Counted from the first letter of the stretch, positions 1 through 8,993 are shown. The stretch is DNA of 64,000 nucleotides from Thalassospira profundimaris (GCF_003326675.1 NZ_JPWF01000002.1:248001-312000), one strand, 5' to 3'. Notes: a model not told the origin generated them from the letters alone. Program-made: numbers and translations.

Positions 1-126
1 GTTGAAAACGAAGGGCAGCTTGCCGTTCTGCGCGATGCCGGATGCGACCTTGTCCAAGGATTTTTGCTGGGCCGTCCAATGACAGCCGAAGACATTTCGC
101 GCATCGCCACCGCATCGGTTGCCTGA
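1..126 (+). CDS. EAL-domain protein, C-terminal fragment
   Basis: The window opens inside a rightward gene and reads 41 codons to a TGA at 124-126. The tail VENEGQLAVLRDAGCDLVQG followed by FLLGRPM is typical of the last helix and strand of EAL phosphodiesterase domains, which hydrolyse cyclic di-GMP. The catalytic residues lie outside the window, so activity and any partner GGDEF domain cannot be judged. A stem-loop terminator follows at 159-179. Confidence 0.8.
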   Translation, partial: VENEGQLAVLRDAGCDLVQGFLLGRPMTAEDISRIATASVA

Positions 127-150
127 ACCTGTCAACGAATCAGTCGCTAA

Positions 151-182
151 AATAAAAAGGGCGGGAAAAATTCCCGCCCTTC
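151..182. terminator. Bidirectional intrinsic terminator between the EAL gene and the symporter
   Basis: The arms GGGCGGGAA (159-167) and TTCCCGCCC (171-179) pair perfectly around an AAA loop. An A-rich stretch precedes the stem and pyrimidines follow it. The site sits between the ends of two convergent genes (stops at 126 and 211) and can serve both, with the better U-tract for the leftward transcript. Confidence 0.8.
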
Positions 183-210
183 TTGTCTCTGCATCTTTTG
201 CCTGACAGGC

Positions 211-1548
211 TTAGAAGATATCGAGCCCTTTTAGCAGGATGAAGGCAATCGCGACCGGGGCCACGAATTTTACAATCAATCCCCATGCGGTGATCCAGCC
301 GGGTACAACACCATTGTGGGCAATGATTTCCTCCTTGGCTTTGCCCCAGACAACCCAGCCGACAAACAGCGAGATGAACAGGCCGCCAATCGGCAACAAC
401 AGGTTGGAACTGATGAAATCCATCAGATCGAAGAAGCTTTTGCCAAAGAAGGTGACATCCGACATCACGCCAAGCGACAGCGACGAAGGGATACCCAGCA
501 AGAAGATGATCAGGCCGATTACCACGGCTGCAGTCTTGCGGCTGACACCACGGTCATCAACAAAATAGGCGACCACCACTTCAAGGATCGACACTGCCGA
601 TGTCAGGGCAGCAATACCCAGCAGCAGGAAGAACATGAAGGCAAACAGCGATCCCATCGGCATATGCGCAAACACCGCCGGAAGGGTAATGAAGGTCAAG
701 CCAGGACCGGCACTCGGATCAAAGCCAAAGGCAAAGACCGCCGGAAGGATCAAAAGACCCGCCATCACCGCAACAGCGGTATCAAGCAACGTCACCCATC
801 CCGCGGCACCCGCGATGTTTTCTTTCTTCGACAGATACGATCCATACGTAATCATCGCGCCCATCCCGAGCGAGAGCGAGAAGAACGCCTGCGACAGTGC
901 ATCTGAAACCGTGTTCCAGGTTACCTTGGAAAAGTCAGGCGACAGCAGGAAGGCGACACCTTCGCTGCCACCCGGCAAAGTCACCGAGCGAATGATCAAA
1001 ATGATCAGAAGCGCGAACAAGGCCGGCATCAGGATTTTTGATGCGCGCTCAATCCCCGCACCAACCCCAGCCAAAACAACAAACACGGTCAGCGCCATAA
1101 AGATCGCATGGAAGATCAGCGGAGATACCGGGTCAGAAATGAAGTCCCCGAAGATGCCGCCAAGGGCAGCCGGATCTTCAATCGACAATGCGCCGGAAAT
1201 CGACTTGATCATGTAGGAAATTGTCCAGCCAGCAACGACGCTGTAGAAAGACAAAATCAGAAAAGCCGCCGCAACGCCGCACAAACCGACAATCGGCCAA
1301 AGACCGCCTTTGAGTTTGACGAATGCGCCAATCGCATTCTTTTCCGACATGCGGCCAATCACAAATTCCGCCAGCATGACGGAAATCCCGATGGTAAAGA
1401 CCAGTGCCAGATAAATAATCAGGAAGGCGCCACCACCATTTTCGCCTGCCATATAGGGGAACTTCCAGATGTTCCCAAGGCCAACAGCCGATCCGGCGGC
1501 CGCCAAAATAAAGCCGAGGCGCGAGCCCCAGTTTTCACGTTTCATCAT
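211..1548 (-). CDS. Sodium:neurotransmitter symporter (SNF/NSS) family transporter
   Basis: A 445-residue inner-membrane protein with about eleven to twelve hydrophobic segments. The N-terminal stretch WGSRLGFILAAAGSAVGLGN followed by IWKFPY is the sodium and substrate-binding first helix of the NSS (LeuT-fold) family. Bacterial members import amino acids or related solutes with sodium; the substrate cannot be read from sequence. I chose the ATG at 1548 because MMKRENWGSRLGF matches the usual N-terminus and an AGGT-type ribosome site lies upstream; the frame stays open to 1653. It is a single gene, convergent with the EAL gene and divergent from the DUF1223 gene. Confidence 0.9.
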   Translation of the reverse strand: MMKRENWGSRLGFILAAAGSAVGLGNIWKFPYMAGENGGGAFLIIYLALVFTIGISVMLAEFVIGRMSEKNAIGAFVKLKGGLWPIVGLCGVAAAFLILSFYSVVAGWTISYMIKSISGALSIEDPAALGGIFGDFISDPVSPLIFHAIFMALTVFVVLAGVGAGIERASKILMPALFALLIILIIRSVTLPGGSEGVAFLLSPDFSKVTWNTVSDALSQAFFSLSLGMGAMITYGSYLSKKENIAGAAGWVTLLDTAVAVMAGLLILPAVFAFGFDPSAGPGLTFITLPAVFAHMPMGSLFAFMFFLLLGIAALTSAVSILEVVVAYFVDDRGVSRKTAAVVIGLIIFLLGIPSSLSLGVMSDVTFFGKSFFDLMDFISSNLLLPIGGLFISLFVGWVVWGKAKEEIIAHNGVVPGWITAWGLIVKFVAPVAIAFILLKGLDIF

Positions 1549-1807
1549 TAACCTGCAAACCTTCTTTATCGACCGGCCTCGTTGGAAATTGCTCCCGCCA
1601 ACGTGCCAGTTCCTCATTTTTGCTTTAACGCAAAGGTTCAAGACGTCCCTCACGTCGGAAACACATTCGCTGGAATGGTTCCGATTGGTCCGCAGCTCTT
1701 AACATCAATCTTTAGAAATCTCATTTCGAAATTCACCCAAAAGCCGCAAAAATCCGCCCTTTTGAAGCAATTATAACTTTCAAGTCCTTGTGATTAGGGG
1801 TTGATGG
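1549..1807. other. Divergent intergenic region (symporter / DUF1223)
   Basis: About 260 bases between two outward-facing genes. It must hold both promoters, but I see no strong -35/-10 pair or inverted repeat. The AGGGG at 1796-1800 is the ribosome site for the GTG start at 1808. Confidence 0.5.
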
Positions 1808-2581
1808 GTGTTTTCAGGCATCATGAAAGGCATGAAACATTCTTGCCCCCTTCTTTTTGCCCTTACAGGCGCAATCATGCTGGTTTCCAGCCTTGCCACT
1901 GCTGCGCAAAGCACCACCCCGCGCGCCGTCGTGGAACTCTATACCTCGCAGGGATGCAATTCCTGCCCGCCGGCAGACCGTGTTCTTTATGAGTTAAATC
2001 AGGAAGATAGCGATCTTCTTGTCCTGTCATACCATGTTGATTACTGGAACTATCTGGGATGGGTCGATCCGTTTTCCGACGCCCGATACAGTGACCGCCA
2101 ACGCGACTATGCCAGCCGGATGCGCGAACGATATGTCTACACGCCGCAAGTCATCATCAATGGCGATGCCGTTGTACGTGCGACCGCAAAACAAAATATC
2201 GAATCGACCAGCAAATCTGTCACACCACTCAGGAACATCTCTGAAATCACGATTACGTCGGGCAATGCAACATCTCCTGCAAGTGGCACAGTTACCCTTC
2301 AGGATGCCGGAACAAGCAACACGACGGCACAGGTCGCCAGCCGATTGTGGCTGATCGGCTTTGATCGCGAACATCAACGTGATGTTCTATCTGGCGAAAA
2401 TGCCGGAAAGCGGCTTGTGCATGCCAATGTTGTCCGCGAAATGACCGATTTGGGCACCTGGGACGGCAAGGCACGTGACATACCCTTTGCCATGAATTCT
2501 GCGTGTGACGGCGGCATTATCCTGATGGTGCAAGATGGCCGTGGCGGTCCGATTACGGCCGCATCTGTTGTCCGGTTTTAA
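1808..2581 (+). CDS. Secreted DUF1223 thioredoxin-like protein
   Basis: A 257-residue protein with a signal peptide (hydrophobic residues about 14-31, cleavage near ATAA-Q). The mature part opens with VVELYTSQGCNSCPPADRVL, the hallmark of the DUF1223 family, with a CxxC pair at C50 and C53. DUF1223 proteins have a thioredoxin-like fold and are exported; their function is not established. The GTG start at 1808 is preferred because AGGGG lies 7 bases upstream; ATGs at 1823 and 1832 are alternatives that keep the signal peptide. It sits just before the cytochrome c maturation operon, where a periplasmic thiol protein would make sense, but the 253-base gap argues for separate transcription. Confidence 0.85.
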   Translation: MFSGIMKGMKHSCPLLFALTGAIMLVSSLATAAQSTTPRAVVELYTSQGCNSCPPADRVLYELNQEDSDLLVLSYHVDYWNYLGWVDPFSDARYSDRQRDYASRMRERYVYTPQVIINGDAVVRATAKQNIESTSKSVTPLRNISEITITSGNATSPASGTVTLQDAGTSNTTAQVASRLWLIGFDREHQRDVLSGENAGKRLVHANVVREMTDLGTWDGKARDIPFAMNSACDGGIILMVQDGRGGPITAASVVRF

Positions 2582-2709
2582 TTCCGCTTTGTGATCCTTG
2601 TTCGTCGACAAGCGTTTCAAAAAGCATGTCCTGATACGATCCCGCCCATTCACCCGTTGGAAACCCTGTCCCTGCTATGCCCGGACATGACCGAGCGAAA
2701 TTACTCGTC

Positions 2710-2736
2710 CCTTGTTTCGATTGATTTGAAACAAGG
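2710..2736. promoter_or_regulatory. Perfect inverted repeat upstream of ccmA
   Basis: CCTTGTTTC (2710-2718) and GAAACAAGG (2728-2736) form a perfect 9-bp repeat separated by 9 bases. It lies about 100 bases before ccmA. No U-tract follows, so a protein-binding site or leader structure is more likely than a terminator for the DUF1223 gene. The regulator is unknown. Confidence 0.4.
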
Positions 2737-2834
2737 CCGCCGCAATCTAGATCGGTTAAAGAATGGATCATCGACCTCAACCCGTTATAGAATATCGCAA
2801 AGACGGTTGAGACCAATATTGTTGAACGGGTTAC

Positions 2835-3536
2835 ATGGCAGATTTTAGCGGTTCTGATTTGACCTGCCTGCGCGGCGAGCGACTGGTATTTGGTGGTCTT
2901 TCCTTTGCCGCCAAGTCCGGTGATGCAGTTATGCTGCGCGGTCGCAACGGGGCCGGTAAATCCAGTTTGCTGCGCGTCATGGCCGGGTTGTTGTCACCGC
3001 GTTCGGGGCAAGTCTGCTGGGATGGCGAAAGCATCGCCGATGACCGGATCGCCCATCATGCCCGCCTGCACTATCTGGGGCATCCGGATGCCGTCAAACC
3101 GGTATTGTCTGTGCGCGACAATTTGCGTCTATGGGGACAATTGCGCGGCGTTCAAAACATCGAACATGAAATTGACGCAGCCCTTGATGTGCTTGATATC
3201 CATCATCTTGCGCGGGTTTCAGGCCGTTATCTTTCAAGCGGGCAGAAACGCCGCACCGCCCTTGCCCGTATTCTGATGGGTCAAAGCGACCTTTGGCTGC
3301 TTGATGAACCAACCGTCGGGCTTGATCGTGAAAGCTGTGGCGAGGTATCGCGCATGATTGCCGATTTCCGGGCACGCGGCGGTATCGTGATTTATTCGAC
3401 CCATATTGATCTCGAGGTCGATAATCCGACCGTACTTGATCTGGATGAGTTCGCCATTCCGATGGTCGAATGGCTGCTTGAACATCCCGAACTTGATGGC
3501 ACGTCCCCTGTTTCAACACAGGAGGCCGCCCAATGA
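2835..3536 (+). CDS. ccmA: Heme exporter ATP-binding protein CcmA
   Basis: A 233-residue ABC ATPase of the CcmABCD complex, which releases heme-loaded CcmE during cytochrome c maturation. Visible motifs are Walker A GRNGAGKS (about 36-43), the signature LSSGQ (about 133-137), Walker B LWLLDE (153-158) and the switch histidine in YSTH (H190). The tail after the switch is somewhat longer than in many CcmA proteins. It is the first gene of ccmABCDEFGHI; its stop overlaps the ccmB start by 4 bases (ATGA), so the two are translationally coupled. Confidence 0.95.
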   Translation: MADFSGSDLTCLRGERLVFGGLSFAAKSGDAVMLRGRNGAGKSSLLRVMAGLLSPRSGQVCWDGESIADDRIAHHARLHYLGHPDAVKPVLSVRDNLRLWGQLRGVQNIEHEIDAALDVLDIHHLARVSGRYLSSGQKRRTALARILMGQSDLWLLDEPTVGLDRESCGEVSRMIADFRARGGIVIYSTHIDLEVDNPTVLDLDEFAIPMVEWLLEHPELDGTSPVSTQEAAQ

Positions 3537-4198
3537 ACGGCTTTTTTGCCATCCTGCGTCGCGATTTGAGTCTTGCCCTTCGTCAAGGCGCTGATTCCGT
3601 GATGGTGGTAGCTTTCTTCATCGTAACGACAACGCTGTTTCCATTCGGTGTCGGACCCGAAGCCAATATTCTTGCGCGTATTGCATCCGGGGTGATCTGG
3701 GTTTCGGCATTGCTTGCCGCGATGCTGTCACTTGAACGGGTCTTCCAGACCGATTACGAAGACGGCACGCTTGAACTTTTGACCCTGTCCCCGGTCTCGC
3801 TTGAATTGCTGGTCCTGGGCAAGGTACTGGCACATTGGTTGACCACCGGGTTGCCGCTGATCATTGCGGCCCCGTTGATGGCCTTGATGCTGAATATGGA
3901 TCAGGACGGGTTTATCACCCTGATGGTGGCAATGTTACTGGGCACACCGGCCCTAAGCCTGATCGGGGCGATTGGAGCGGCCCTTATTCTGGGGGCGCGA
4001 CGAGGCGGCGTTCTGGTCTCGTTGCTGGTCCTGCCTCTTTACATTCCGGTTCTGATTTTCGGGGCCGGTGCGGTTGAAGCAGCCCTTTTGGGCATATCGG
4101 CAACCGCACAGTTACAGATCATGGCGGCCATTTTGCTGATTGCACTGGCAGCTACGCCCTTTGCCACTGCGAACGCAGTGCGTCAGGCAATGGAATAA
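3533..4198 (+). CDS. ccmB: Heme exporter membrane subunit CcmB
   Basis: A 221-residue membrane protein with about six hydrophobic segments, matching the usual CcmB length. It opens MNGFFAILRRDLSLALRQGA and carries the segment QTDYEDGTLELLTLSP typical of the family. It pairs with CcmA as the permease subunit of the CcmABCD complex. It overlaps ccmA by 4 bases; ccmC begins 13 bases after its stop. Confidence 0.95.
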   Translation: MNGFFAILRRDLSLALRQGADSVMVVAFFIVTTTLFPFGVGPEANILARIASGVIWVSALLAAMLSLERVFQTDYEDGTLELLTLSPVSLELLVLGKVLAHWLTTGLPLIIAAPLMALMLNMDQDGFITLMVAMLLGTPALSLIGAIGAALILGARRGGVLVSLLVLPLYIPVLIFGAGAVEAALLGISATAQLQIMAAILLIALAATPFATANAVRQAME

Positions 4199-4211
4199 CG
4201 GACAGAAGAAT

Positions 4212-5000
4212 ATGCATCGTTTTGCCAAACCAAGTGTGTTTCTGAAGCTGACCGACCCGATCCTGCCATGGCTGGCCGGGGCAACGGCGATCCTGATTGC
4301 CGCCGGGCTTTATTTCGCACTTTTTGCGTCCCCGATTGACTATCAGCAGGGCGATACCGTGCGGATCATGTATCTGCATGTGCCAGCAGCCTGGATGGGG
4401 TTGTTCTGTTATGTCGGCATGGCGATTTGTGGTGCCATGAGCCTGATCTGGAAGCATCCGCTTGCCGATATCTGCGCACGTGCCACAGCCCCGATTGGCG
4501 CAACATTTACCGCCCTTTGTCTGATCACCGGATCGCTTTGGGGAGAACCGATGTGGGGCACCTGGTGGGTGTGGGATGCGCGCCTGACCTCGATGCTGAT
4601 TCTGCTGTTCCTGTATCTTGGCTATATCGCGCTGGTGAATGCCTTTGATGATCCCGAACGCGGATCAAAGGCCGGTTCGGCACTGGCACTTGTCGGTGCA
4701 ATCAATGTCCCGATTGTCAAATTCTCGGTCGACTGGTGGAATACGCTTCACCAACCGGCTTCGATTGTCCGTATGGACGGCCCGGCGGTTGATCCCAGCA
4801 TGCAGTTACCGCTCGCGCTGATGATCCTCGGCTTTACCAGTTATTACTTTGTCGTGCTGATCCTGCGCGTCCGTCTTGAATTGAATGAACGCCGCATTCG
4901 TGCCTTGCAACTTTCGGGGATGTTTGACGAACGCCCCGATCACAAGGATGCAGGTTCACGCAACTATGAAGCGGGTCACAATATGGAGGCCAACCAATGA
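4212..5000 (+). CDS. ccmC: Heme-handling protein CcmC
   Basis: A 262-residue membrane protein with six predicted helices that binds heme and delivers it to CcmE. The tryptophan-rich motif WGTWWVWD is at about residues 115-122, and the two conserved heme-ligand histidines appear in YLHVPAAW (H56) and NTLHQPA (H180). I chose ATG 4212 because upstream in-frame codons run into ccmB and the N-terminus from 4212 matches the family. Its stop overlaps the ccmD start (ATGA at 4997). Confidence 0.95.
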   Translation: MHRFAKPSVFLKLTDPILPWLAGATAILIAAGLYFALFASPIDYQQGDTVRIMYLHVPAAWMGLFCYVGMAICGAMSLIWKHPLADICARATAPIGATFTALCLITGSLWGEPMWGTWWVWDARLTSMLILLFLYLGYIALVNAFDDPERGSKAGSALALVGAINVPIVKFSVDWWNTLHQPASIVRMDGPAVDPSMQLPLALMILGFTSYYFVVLILRVRLELNERRIRALQLSGMFDERPDHKDAGSRNYEAGHNMEANQ

Positions 5001-5206
5001 GTGAATTCTTCTCTATGGGCGGCTATGGCAGCTATATCTGGGGCAGCTACGCCATTACGGCATTTGCGATGATTGCCTTGTTGCTGGCCACATTGCGCGG
5101 CCTGCGTAGCAGCAGGATCGAACGCGATCAGCTCGAAGCTGTTCTGCAATCGCGTCGTCCGCGCCGAAACAGAAAAAGCCAGACAGGCACCCCGACCGGA
5201 GAATAA
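4997..5206 (+). CDS. ccmD: Heme exporter small subunit CcmD
   Basis: A 69-residue protein with one transmembrane helix (about 18-35) followed by a basic tail, the usual plan for CcmD. The FSMGGYGSYIWGSYAI opening is typical. CcmD helps release holo-CcmE from CcmABC. It overlaps ccmC by 4 bases, and ccmE starts 2 bases after its stop. Confidence 0.92.
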   Translation: MSEFFSMGGYGSYIWGSYAITAFAMIALLLATLRGLRSSRIERDQLEAVLQSRRPRRNRKSQTGTPTGE

Positions 5207-5208
5207 CT

Positions 5209-5697
5209 GTGTCCCTTTCCCGTGCAAAAGCCCGCAAACGCCAACGCATGTATATTATCGGTGCTGTTCTTCTGGCAGTTGCCGGTGCAGCGGCATTGAT
5301 CCTGACGGCGTTTGAAGATTCGGTTGTGTTCTTTTTCAGCCCGACCGAAATCATTGAAAAGTCCCCCATTGATCCTGATCAACGTTTGCGGATCGGCGGA
5401 CTGGTGGTCGAAGGGTCGGTTCAAAAACTTCAGGACGGCAAAACCATTGCCTTTGCCGTAACCGACATGGCCGAAACTGTTCCGATTTCCTATAGCGGCA
5501 TTTTGCCCGACCTGTTCCGCGAAGGTCAGGGTGTGGTTGCCGAAGGCCACATGAATGCCGAGGGCACCTTTGTCGCGTCCGAAGTTCTGGCCAAGCATGA
5601 TGAAAACTACATGCCGCCCGAGGTCGCTGAATCCCTTAAGAAAAGTGGCTATTGGGAAGAAATCGAAGCCAAGAATGCGGAACAAATGCGCAATTAA
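5209..5697 (+). CDS. ccmE: Heme chaperone CcmE
   Basis: A 162-residue periplasmic heme chaperone anchored by an N-terminal helix (about 15-33). The covalent heme-binding histidine is H130 in LAKHDENYMP, with Y134 as the usual axial ligand (HxxxY). The start is GTG at 5209, followed by the basic segment SRAKARKRQR. After this gene comes a 143-base gap before ccmF, the longest inside the operon, so an internal promoter is possible, though no convincing one is visible. Confidence 0.95.
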   Translation: MSLSRAKARKRQRMYIIGAVLLAVAGAAALILTAFEDSVVFFFSPTEIIEKSPIDPDQRLRIGGLVVEGSVQKLQDGKTIAFAVTDMAETVPISYSGILPDLFREGQGVVAEGHMNAEGTFVASEVLAKHDENYMPPEVAESLKKSGYWEEIEAKNAEQMRN

Positions 5698-5840
5698 GCC
5701 ACATTCTTTCGCCATAAAGCCCAACCAAACGCGTAAGAAAAACCTGACTTTGACGTAACTGTGCCAATCGGTGTCCCGTCACACCACCAGTTCCGCCGCC
5801 AGGTATCATCGGGGATTAATCGGGGAAGCCTTAGACGGAG

Positions 5841-7910
5841 ATGCTTGCAGAATTCGGACATTTTGCCCTGCTGCTGATTGTTGCGACAGGGCTTGGGCAA
5901 GCTGTATTGTGCAGTCCGTTCTGGCTGCGCGTGCCTGTTCATGCATCATTGCAAGGAAATCCGGTCTTATTGACCGATGCCGGAACGATCACAACCAATG
6001 GATCAACAGGTGGCCTGCCCCTGAATTCCCGGGCACATCTGATTATGCCATTTGGCATTCTGGCCATGGCGATCATTGCCCAAGCAGCCCTGTTACATTC
6101 CTTCATTATCAGCGATTTCAGCCTGCCAATCGTGGCAGAGGTCAGCCATTCATCGACCCCGCTTCTGTTCCGTATCGGTGCCGCCTTTACGCCTGATGGC
6201 GGGGCCATGGTTCTTTGGCTTTTGATGCTGTCACTGGTCAATGTGCTTTTGACCTTGCAGCTGTTCGGTCCGGCAAAATCACCTTATGCGCAAGAAGACG
6301 ACGGCACGTTGTTTAAGAACGCGATGTCGATTATGGGCCTTCTGATTGCCGTTCTTGGTGTTGCGACATTGATTGATGCAGACCCGTTCCTGCGCATCCC
6401 TGTTGCCCCGCTAGATGGCCGGGGCATGAACCCGCAAAGCCAGGACATCTTGCGGGTTCTGCGCGAACCGTTTCTTTATGTCGGACTGGCTGGTCTTGCC
6501 GTTATCCATGCCCTGACGCTTTCCGGACTGATCTTTAAGAAATTTGATCGTCGCATTGCCGAAACCTTGCGGTTCTGGACGATTGCATCCTGGCTTTCCC
6601 TTGGTGCGGCTATCGCAATCAATGCCTATCGTTCCTATAGCCAGCAGGCATGGGGGAACTGGTGGTATTGGGACACGGCCGAGAACAGCCTTCTGTTGCC
6701 ATGGCTTTTGACCACCGCCCTTTTGCATTGCCGTGCGGTTCTGGAAAAGACCGAAACGCTTAAAGGCTGGACTGCGTTTCTGGGGCTTTCGGCACTTGCC
6801 GTTGGCTGGTTCGGTGTTTACCTGACCCGGTCCGATCTGTTTGGTTCACTCAGTGAAACCCTGAACAAGCCCCATGACAGTGTGGCGCTTCTGATCGGGT
6901 TCTGTGTGGTATTTGCCGGTTCTTATTATCTGTTCTGGCGACGCGGCGAAGAATTGGGTGAACCAAGATCGTTTGAACTGGTGTCGCGTGAAAGCAGCAT
7001 GTTCATCAACAGCGTCATGCTGGCACTTATTGCCGCAGTCGTCCTGATCGGCACGATCTATCCGCTGGTTCTGCGCTGGTTTGATGGCGAGAATATCACG
7101 GTTGGCGGTCCTTTCTATGTCGAAGTGCTGGTACCGGTCGTTGTCCCCTTGTTGTTCCTGATGGGATTTGCACCAACACTGCGCTGGCGTCAGGATGAAA
7201 TGTGGCTGATCGGACGGCGGATGAAGCTTGCCGCCATCCTTTCCGTGATCATTATTCTGTTTGTTTCAATCCGCTTTATTGAACTGTCACCAGCACCGTT
7301 GATCGGCATCGGTCTGGCCGGATGGATTTTGACCGCATCGCTGAGTGATCTTTGGGCGCGGCTGTGGCGGCAACCAGATCACGGGGAAAGTAAATATCGC
7401 AACCTGCAACTGTTGGGTCCACGGTATCTTAGCATGACGCTGGCCCATATCGGGCTTGCCATCATGTTGGCCGGCGGGGCTGCAAGCAGCATCTGGGAAG
7501 AACAGGTTGTTGTCTCGGCCCGCGCAGGCCAAAGCATTCAGGCAGGCCCCTATAACCTTCAATATGAAGGTGTGGCTTTGCTTGCCGGGGAAAACTATGC
7601 CACCCGTCAGGCAACCTTCATCCTGTATCGTCATGCCCTTCCTGTGACCGAGCTTTTCCCGGAAATTCGTTATTACCCGATCCGCGGCGTTGAAACCCGC
7701 GAAGCCGGTATCTGGCATGGCCGCGATGGTGATCTGCATGTTTCGGTCGGGGATCGGGCCGATGATGGCGGCCGTATCGTTTCGGTACGGTTCCTGCCGA
7801 TGATGACCTGGGTCTGGGCCGGTATGATTATGATGCTGATTGGTGGCACCTTCAGCATCCTTACACGCATAGTTCTGCGCTTTCAGAAGAATGGAGTTTC
7901 CACTTCATGA
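5841..7910 (+). CDS. ccmF: Cytochrome c heme lyase subunit CcmF
   Basis: A 689-residue polytopic protein, somewhat longer than E. coli CcmF. It ligates heme to apocytochrome c together with CcmH and CcmI. The heme-handling motif WGNWWYWD followed by TAENSLLLPW lies around residues 270-290, and AEFGHFALLL at the N-terminus matches the family start. GGAG lies immediately upstream of the ATG, so spacing is unusually short; the earlier GGGGAAG at 5822-5828 may help. It overlaps ccmG by 4 bases. Confidence 0.95.
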   Translation: MLAEFGHFALLLIVATGLGQAVLCSPFWLRVPVHASLQGNPVLLTDAGTITTNGSTGGLPLNSRAHLIMPFGILAMAIIAQAALLHSFIISDFSLPIVAEVSHSSTPLLFRIGAAFTPDGGAMVLWLLMLSLVNVLLTLQLFGPAKSPYAQEDDGTLFKNAMSIMGLLIAVLGVATLIDADPFLRIPVAPLDGRGMNPQSQDILRVLREPFLYVGLAGLAVIHALTLSGLIFKKFDRRIAETLRFWTIASWLSLGAAIAINAYRSYSQQAWGNWWYWDTAENSLLLPWLLTTALLHCRAVLEKTETLKGWTAFLGLSALAVGWFGVYLTRSDLFGSLSETLNKPHDSVALLIGFCVVFAGSYYLFWRRGEELGEPRSFELVSRESSMFINSVMLALIAAVVLIGTIYPLVLRWFDGENITVGGPFYVEVLVPVVVPLLFLMGFAPTLRWRQDEMWLIGRRMKLAAILSVIIILFVSIRFIELSPAPLIGIGLAGWILTASLSDLWARLWRQPDHGESKYRNLQLLGPRYLSMTLAHIGLAIMLAGGAASSIWEEQVVVSARAGQSIQAGPYNLQYEGVALLAGENYATRQATFILYRHALPVTELFPEIRYYPIRGVETREAGIWHGRDGDLHVSVGDRADDGGRIVSVRFLPMMTWVWAGMIMMLIGGTFSILTRIVLRFQKNGVSTS

Positions 7911-8443
7911 GATTTTCGCTCGCCGTAATCCCGCTGGTTCTTTTTGCGGCACTCGCCGGGGTGTTCCTGATGAATATCGACAAGGATTCGTCGGTTGTGC
8001 CGTCGGTTCTGATTGATAAGCCTGCGCCGGAATTCTCATTGCCCCCGCTGCCCGGACGTGACGCCGGATTATCAAAAGCCGATCTGACCAAGGGCGAAGT
8101 ATCGGTCCTGAATGTCTTTGCCAGCTGGTGTATTCCATGTCGTGCGGAACATCCGTTGATCAAGCGCCTGTCGCGTGAAGCCGGTGTGCCGGTCTTTGGC
8201 CTGAACTATAAGGAAAAAGACCCGCAGGATGGTGTTAAATGGCTTGCAGAACTTGGTGATCCCTATGCGGCAGTCGGCATGGATCTTTCGGGTCGTACCG
8301 GAATTGATTTCGGGGTTTACGGAGTTCCGGAAACCTTCATCATCGATGGCACCGGCCAGATCCGCTACAAACACGTTGGTCCGGTGACCGCAGACGTCCT
8401 GGAAAAAGTTCTTCTGCCCAAAATCGCGGAGTTAAAAGGATGA
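7907..8443 (+). CDS. ccmG: Thiol:disulfide interchange protein CcmG/DsbE
   Basis: A 178-residue membrane-anchored periplasmic thioredoxin. An N-terminal helix (about 5-23) is followed by a thioredoxin domain with the active site WCIPC (C75 and C78). In the Ccm system it keeps the apocytochrome CxxCH cysteines reduced, together with CcmH. The acidic DGVKWLAELG region and GVYGVPETFIID cis-proline loop are typical of DsbE. It overlaps both ccmF and ccmH by 4 bases. Confidence 0.95.
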   Translation: MRFSLAVIPLVLFAALAGVFLMNIDKDSSVVPSVLIDKPAPEFSLPPLPGRDAGLSKADLTKGEVSVLNVFASWCIPCRAEHPLIKRLSREAGVPVFGLNYKEKDPQDGVKWLAELGDPYAAVGMDLSGRTGIDFGVYGVPETFIIDGTGQIRYKHVGPVTADVLEKVLLPKIAELKG

Positions 8444-8943
8444 CCAAACGTCTTCTGATGCTGGTCGGGGCTCTTGGAATTGTGTTGCCGTTGCTGGCAT
8501 CCGGTCCGGCCATGGCGGTTAACCCCGACGAGATGCTGTCGAACCCGGCCCTTGAAAAGCGTGCCCGCGATATCAGCCAGGAACTGCGTTGTCTGGTCTG
8601 TCAGAATCAGTCGATTGACGATTCCGATGCCGAACTGGCGCGCGATTTACGCGTCCTTGTCCGTGAACGGCTGATTGCCGGGGACAGCAACGAAGAAGCC
8701 ATCGACTATATCGTTGCGCGTTACGGCGACTATGTTCTTCTGAACCCGCCGCTGAAACCTGAAACATACATTCTTTGGGGCAGCCCGGTTGTTTTGGCGT
8801 TGCTGGCATTGCTGGCCGTATTTGCATTCTATCGCCGCAAACAGCGCGAAGCATCTGCTGGCACCACCGCATCCCTGTCGCGTGAAGAACAGGCACGCCT
8901 TGATGAAATCCTTGGCTCGTCCAAGGGTGACGGAAAAGCCTGA
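8440..8943 (+). CDS. ccmH: Cytochrome c maturation protein CcmH (CcmL-type)
   Basis: A 167-residue protein with a signal sequence, the redox motif LRCLVCQNQSIDDSDAELA (C51 and C54) and one C-terminal transmembrane helix (about 110-128). This is the CcmH/CcmL domain only; the TPR part found fused in E. coli CcmH is the separate ccmI gene downstream. It accepts disulfides from apocytochrome c and is recycled by CcmG. Its TGA overlaps the ATG of a 16-codon ORF at 8943. Confidence 0.95.
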   Translation: MTKRLLMLVGALGIVLPLLASGPAMAVNPDEMLSNPALEKRARDISQELRCLVCQNQSIDDSDAELARDLRVLVRERLIAGDSNEEAIDYIVARYGDYVLLNPPLKPETYILWGSPVVLALLALLAVFAFYRRKQREASAGTTASLSREEQARLDEILGSSKGDGKA

Positions 8944-8993
8944 TGTTTGAGTTGACCCGAAAATCCAGCCAGCCTGTCGGAGGTGCACGTTGA
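8943..8993 (+). CDS. Possible 16-codon coupling ORF between ccmH and ccmI
   Basis: The reading frame MFELTRKSSQPVGGAR begins at an ATG that shares its A with the ccmH stop codon (TGATG). It ends at a TGA (8991-8993) that overlaps the TTG start of ccmI (8990-8992). The GGAGG of ccmI lies inside it. The product resembles nothing known. Its ends fit translational coupling across the otherwise long ccmH-ccmI gap, but chance is possible. Confidence 0.3.
   Translation: MFELTRKSSQPVGGAR

Noticed and set aside
5749-5777. TTGACG as a -35 box of an internal promoter before ccmF
   Set aside because: No acceptable -10 sequence at a 15-19 base distance.
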